This document shows, in pieces, positions 27,574-30,463 of a stretch of 30,463 nt of DNA (the first letter of the stretch is position 1; every line of letters begins with the position of its first letter). Origin of the DNA: BQOK01 sp048388525 (GTDB lineage Bacteria > Bacillota > Clostridia > Oscillospirales > Ruminococcaceae). Made by a program: the position numbers and the translations under genes. Below the pieces are notes generated by a model, which saw nothing but the letters and a program-made list of their open reading frames with translations, had not been told where the DNA came from and ran no database searches. The DNA lies in the NCBI RefSeq assembly GCF_048388525.1, contig NZ_DBGCTQ010000062.1, positions 1-30,463 on the forward strand, in the 5' to 3' direction.

Positions 27574-27628
27574 GCTACAAAAAACGCCCTCCACTTTTGT
27601 AGCGCGCTTTTTCCCGGGCTGTGCTACA
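27574..27628. promoter_or_regulatory. Three alternating TGTAGC/GCTACA sites
   Basis: GCTACA at 27574-27579, TGTAGC at 27598-27603 and GCTACA at 27623-27628 are spaced 24 and 25 bp apart in alternating orientation. The first two belong to a larger inverted repeat, CTACAAAA (27575-27582) and TTTTGTAG (27595-27602). The third overlaps the -10 of the oxidoreductase gene. They are candidate operators for the divergent PucR-type protein. Confidence 0.45.
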
Positions 27629-27630
27629 CT
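27622..27630 (+). promoter_or_regulatory. Extended -10 of oxidoreductase gene
   Basis: TGCTACACT has an extended -10 (TGC) and a 4- or 5-of-6 hexamer, 45 bp before the start codon. No -35 stands at 17 bp; TTGTAG is 22 bp away, too far, which fits an activator-dependent promoter. Confidence 0.45.
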
Positions 27631-27675
27631 GGGGGCAGCAAACGGTTAATCTTTTAACATCAGGAGGTATCCATT

Positions 27676-29601
27676 ATGAAACAGCAATTCCCGGACCTGT
27701 TCACCCCGTGTAAGATCGGCGGCCTCACCGTCAAGAACCGGATCGTAAAATCCCCCCAGACCACGGGGCTCAGCAACATGGACGGCTCGGTCACCGCCCG
27801 GCTGGTGCGCCACTATTCCGACATCGCCAAGGGCGGGGCGGGGCTTGTGATCGTCGAGTACGCCTATGTGGACGAGATCGCCAGCAAATCCTGCCACTGC
27901 CAGCTGGGCATCACCTCCCACGAACACATCGCCGGGCTGGGCTGGCTGGCCGACAGCATCAAAAACAACGGCGCCAGGGCCGGCATCCAGATCGAGCACT
28001 GCGGCCGCCAGCGCTTTTTGGGCCCCCCCATGAAGTCCGCCTCCCGCCAGCCCTGGCCCATGCTGGCCGAGCAATTCAACTATATCCCCGAAGAGCTCAC
28101 CATCGACGAGATCAAAAAGCTGGTGGCGGATTTTGGCAACGCGGCGGTCCGCGCCCGTGACGCCGGCTTCGACCTGGTCGAAATCCACGGTGCCCACGGC
28201 TACCTCATCACCAACTTCCTCTCCCCGCACAGCAACCACCGCACCGACTGGTACGGCGGCAGCCGGGAGAACCGCTTCCGCTTCCTCCGGGAGATCGTGC
28301 AGGACTGCCGCCGCAAGCTGGGCCCGGATTACCCCCTGGGGGTGCGCCTCAGCGGCACCGACTACGAGCCCGAGGGCATGACCATCGAGGACACTGTCTA
28401 TTACGCCCGGGAGCTGGAAAAGCTGGGGGTCAACGTCCTGCACATCTCCGGCGGCGACCACCACACCATGATCCACCAGGTCACCCCCATGCAGCTCCCG
28501 GTGTGCTACAACACCTGGGCCGCCGCCGAGGTGAAAAAGGCGGTACATATCCCGGTCATCGCCTCCGGCTCCATCACGCTGCCCCAGTATGCCCAGGATA
28601 TCATCAAGAGCGGCAAGGCCGACTTTGTGGGCCTTGCAAGACCCCTGTGGGCCGACCCCGAATGGCCCAAAAAGGCCATGGAGGACCGCCCCGAGGATAT
28701 CCGCCCCTGCATCCGCTGCAACGAGGGCTGCCTCCAGCGCAGCTCCTTTGTGGGGCGTTCCCTCATGTGCGCCGTCAACCCCGTCCTGGGGTTCGAGGAC
28801 GCTCTGGCCATCACCCCCGCCCAAGAGAAAAAGAACGTGGTGATCGTGGGCGGCGGCCCCGCCGGCATGGAGGCCGCCCGGGTGTGCGCTTTGCGCGGCC
28901 ACACCGTCACCCTCTACGAAAAGCGCGAGCTGGGTGGGTTCCTTAAAGAGGCTTCCGCGGCCGACTTCAAGGCGGACATCCGCAACCTGAGCGCATACCT
29001 CATCACCCAGATCGAAAAGCTGGGCGTCAAGGTGATCCGCGAGGAGGCCACCCCGGAGAAGCTCAAGGGCTACGACCACTGCCTGGTGGCGGCGGGCGCC
29101 CGGCCCATCCAGCCCAGGATCCCCGGAAATGGCGCTTCCAAGATCGTGGGCGCCCTGGACGTCATCAACGGCGCCCAGGTGGGCCAGAATGTGGTGGTGG
29201 TCGGCGGTGGGCTCATCGGCACCGAAACCGCCGTCGAGCTGGCCGAAAAGGGGCACCGGGTCACCATTGTGGAGATGCTGGACAACATCATGAACGGCTG
29301 TGCCATCACCGACATTCTGGCCTACTGGGAAATGCTGGGCAAAAACCAGGTGGCCGTTCTCACTCAAAACCGCCTGATGGAGGTCACGCAGGAGGGCGCC
29401 GTCCTCTCCGACAGCCGGGGCCGCAGCCAAACCCTTCCCTGCGACAGCGTGGTCATGGCCATCGGCCTGCGCCCGGACCACACCCTGTACGAGCAACTGG
29501 CCGACAGCGGCATGCCGGTGGAAGAGATCGGCGACTGCGGGCATGTGGGCAAGATCCTGGACGCCATGCACGAGGGCTATAAGGCCGGGCTGCGGGTTTA
29601 A
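27676..29601 (+). CDS. Old-yellow-enzyme family NADH:flavin oxidoreductase
   Basis: The 641-residue product has the full 2,4-dienoyl-CoA reductase/enoate reductase layout. An FMN-binding TIM barrel (about 1-330) has HGAHGYLITNFLSPHSN (171-187), where the His residues are the substrate-site pair, and NRIVKSP near the N-terminus. A 4Fe-4S site follows: Cys345, Cys348, Cys352 and Cys365 in the order C-x2-C-x3-C-x12-C. Then come an FAD site VGGGPAGMEAAR (391-402) and an NAD(P) site VVGGGLIGTE (508-517). The enzyme should reduce an activated C=C bond using NAD(P)H. The same family includes BaiCD and BaiH of bile-acid metabolism, cinnamate/enoate reductases and FadH; sequence alone does not decide the substrate. 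AGGAGG lies 8 nt before the ATG. It is a single gene with a terminator after it. Confidence 0.95.
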   Translation: MKQQFPDLFTPCKIGGLTVKNRIVKSPQTTGLSNMDGSVTARLVRHYSDIAKGGAGLVIVEYAYVDEIASKSCHCQLGITSHEHIAGLGWLADSIKNNGARAGIQIEHCGRQRFLGPPMKSASRQPWPMLAEQFNYIPEELTIDEIKKLVADFGNAAVRARDAGFDLVEIHGAHGYLITNFLSPHSNHRTDWYGGSRENRFRFLREIVQDCRRKLGPDYPLGVRLSGTDYEPEGMTIEDTVYYARELEKLGVNVLHISGGDHHTMIHQVTPMQLPVCYNTWAAAEVKKAVHIPVIASGSITLPQYAQDIIKSGKADFVGLARPLWADPEWPKKAMEDRPEDIRPCIRCNEGCLQRSSFVGRSLMCAVNPVLGFEDALAITPAQEKKNVVIVGGGPAGMEAARVCALRGHTVTLYEKRELGGFLKEASAADFKADIRNLSAYLITQIEKLGVKVIREEATPEKLKGYDHCLVAAGARPIQPRIPGNGASKIVGALDVINGAQVGQNVVVVGGGLIGTETAVELAEKGHRVTIVEMLDNIMNGCAITDILAYWEMLGKNQVAVLTQNRLMEVTQEGAVLSDSRGRSQTLPCDSVVMAIGLRPDHTLYEQLADSGMPVEEIGDCGHVGKILDAMHEGYKAGLRV

Positions 29602-29625
29602 AACAGCATTATGGCATAAACCGCC

Positions 29626-29670
29626 AAAGGGGCCTGCGCAAAACAAAAATTTTGCGCAGGCCCCTTTTTT
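29626..29670 (+). terminator. Terminator of oxidoreductase gene
   Basis: A perfect 15-bp stem (29629-29643 with 29650-29664), extendable by A-U pairs, with a 6-nt loop is followed by six T residues, 27 nt past the stop codon. Confidence 0.95.
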
Positions 29671-29904
29671 GCACACGATTGTCCCGCTTGCCGCAAAAGG
29701 CGCCGCTTTGTGCCCTTCCCGCACAACCACATCGCCGCGCCTGCGTAAAAAGGCCAGTTTTTTGTGTTTTCCCCCTGTAAAAACAGTCAAACCGCGACTA
29801 TACAACATCTTATTCCCATGGTATCATAATGGAGAAGCGGTGTCGGCAAGTGCCCCGCCGCAAAGCAAATACAAAAAACAAGCAAACGATCAGGAGGAAA
29901 ACAC

Positions 29905-30414
29905 ATGAAACGCATTCTCGCTTTGGCGGCGGCCGCGGTGCTGGCCCTCGCCCTGTGCAGCTGCTCCGGCTCCGGCAAAAAGAGCGGCGGCGAAACTCCC
30001 CCCGCCCTGGGCGACACCGTCAAGACCATCTTCTTTGATTTCAGCGTCGAGTCGGCCCAGTGGGTGGACGGGATCAACGGCTACACCCCCGCCGAGGGCA
30101 ACGCCCTGCTCGACACCGTGATCAAGATCAAAAACACCAGCGGCGACGAGCTGCCCATGGGCATCTACGATTTCCAGGCCCAGTGGGGCGGCGAGGGCGA
30201 AGAGGACTTCGCCTTCCAGGACGAAAGCATCACCGGCGACGGCGTCATGCCCGTGGAGTTTTACATGTCCAAGGGCGAGACCGTCGAGTATCACGTGTAT
30301 TTCGAGATCCCGGCCGGCTCCACCGATCTGTCGGTCTCCTACTGGGAGCTGTACACCGACAAGAACGGCGAAGAGCAGGAAGGCGACACCTATTTCGTCT
30401 ACTTCACCGCGTGA
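29905..30414 (+). CDS. Small secreted lipoprotein, DUF4352-like
   Basis: The 169-residue product has a lipoprotein signal peptide with lipobox ALCSC (Cys20) and a Gly/Ser/Lys linker. Its single beta-rich domain (about 36-167) has the pattern of DUF4352/telokin-like domains: FDFSVESAQW near 43-52, LLDTVIKIKNTSGDELPM, and ending ELYTDKNGEEQEGDTYFVYF. It is probably tethered outside the membrane; no function is known. AGGAGG lies 7 nt before the ATG. The 230-bp region before it has AT-rich patches (TATACA at 29799, TATCATAAT at 29822) but no clear promoter pair. It stands alone; the following gene is outside the window. Confidence 0.85.
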   Translation: MKRILALAAAAVLALALCSCSGSGKKSGGETPPALGDTVKTIFFDFSVESAQWVDGINGYTPAEGNALLDTVIKIKNTSGDELPMGIYDFQAQWGGEGEEDFAFQDESITGDGVMPVEFYMSKGETVEYHVYFEIPAGSTDLSVSYWELYTDKNGEEQEGDTYFVYFTA

Positions 30415-30463
30415 TCTTTAAAGCCCGCGCAAAAACCGCCGCCCGGCCTCTGAAAAGAAGCCG

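Noticed and set aside
27646..29808. 720-codon minus-strand open frame opposite the oxidoreductase
   Set aside because: It is a mirror of the GC-rich oxidoreductase gene, has no recognisable domain or ribosome site, and reads through the terminator region.

Overview
The window looks like chromosome of a GC-rich member of the Clostridia, most likely a gut Oscillospiraceae/Ruminococcaceae-type bacterium. This is inferred from the gene families (YerB-like DUF3048 lipoproteins, YitT, GH3 glucosidase, a baiCD/enoate-reductase-like flavoenzyme, Firmicutes-style lipoboxes), strong AGGAGG ribosome sites, near-consensus sigma-A promoters and a tRNA gene with encoded CCA. The species cannot be named from the sequence alone.

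Left part (1-9300), housekeeping and accessory metabolism. A type-2 glycerate kinase (minus strand) follows a GntR-like palindrome. Three tandem paralogous DUF3048 lipoproteins lie upstream of it on the same strand; two have their own promoters and all three are followed by hairpin terminators. Next come a cytoplasmic family-3 glycoside hydrolase (minus) and, divergent from it, a short YitT-type membrane protein (plus), then tRNA-Lys(UUU) with a consensus promoter and a perfect 22-bp hairpin after it.

Centre (9438-26067), a large signalling locus. Five closely spaced minus-strand genes read in the order REC-GGDEF(degenerate)-EAL-pseudoREC-GGDEF; Ser/Thr kinase-AAA ATPase-helical-GAF-GGDEF; hybrid histidine kinase with an NTF2-like N-terminus and two receivers; a free-standing Hpt protein; and a second PAS-rich hybrid histidine kinase. 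A 500-residue helix-turn-helix protein of unknown family is divergent from the operon. The AT-rich gap between them carries two palindromes built on the half-site AAATGAC, the likely operators. My reading is that the two kinases sense signals and pass phosphate through Hpt to the receiver of the first gene, which sets cyclic-di-GMP level. The giant kinase/ATPase adds a second diguanylate cyclase under separate control. This is the most unusual system in the window.

Right part (26113-30463). A shared 19-bp-stem terminator separates the HTH gene from a convergent PucR/CdaR-type regulator, which is divergent from an old-yellow-enzyme-family NADH:flavin oxidoreductase with a 4Fe-4S site. Their intergenic region carries three copies of TGTAGC/GCTACA. 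The window closes with a small secreted lipoprotein resembling DUF4352 proteins. No IS element, phage gene, integrase or CRISPR array was found intact; the left edge may hold a scrap of a recombinase gene.
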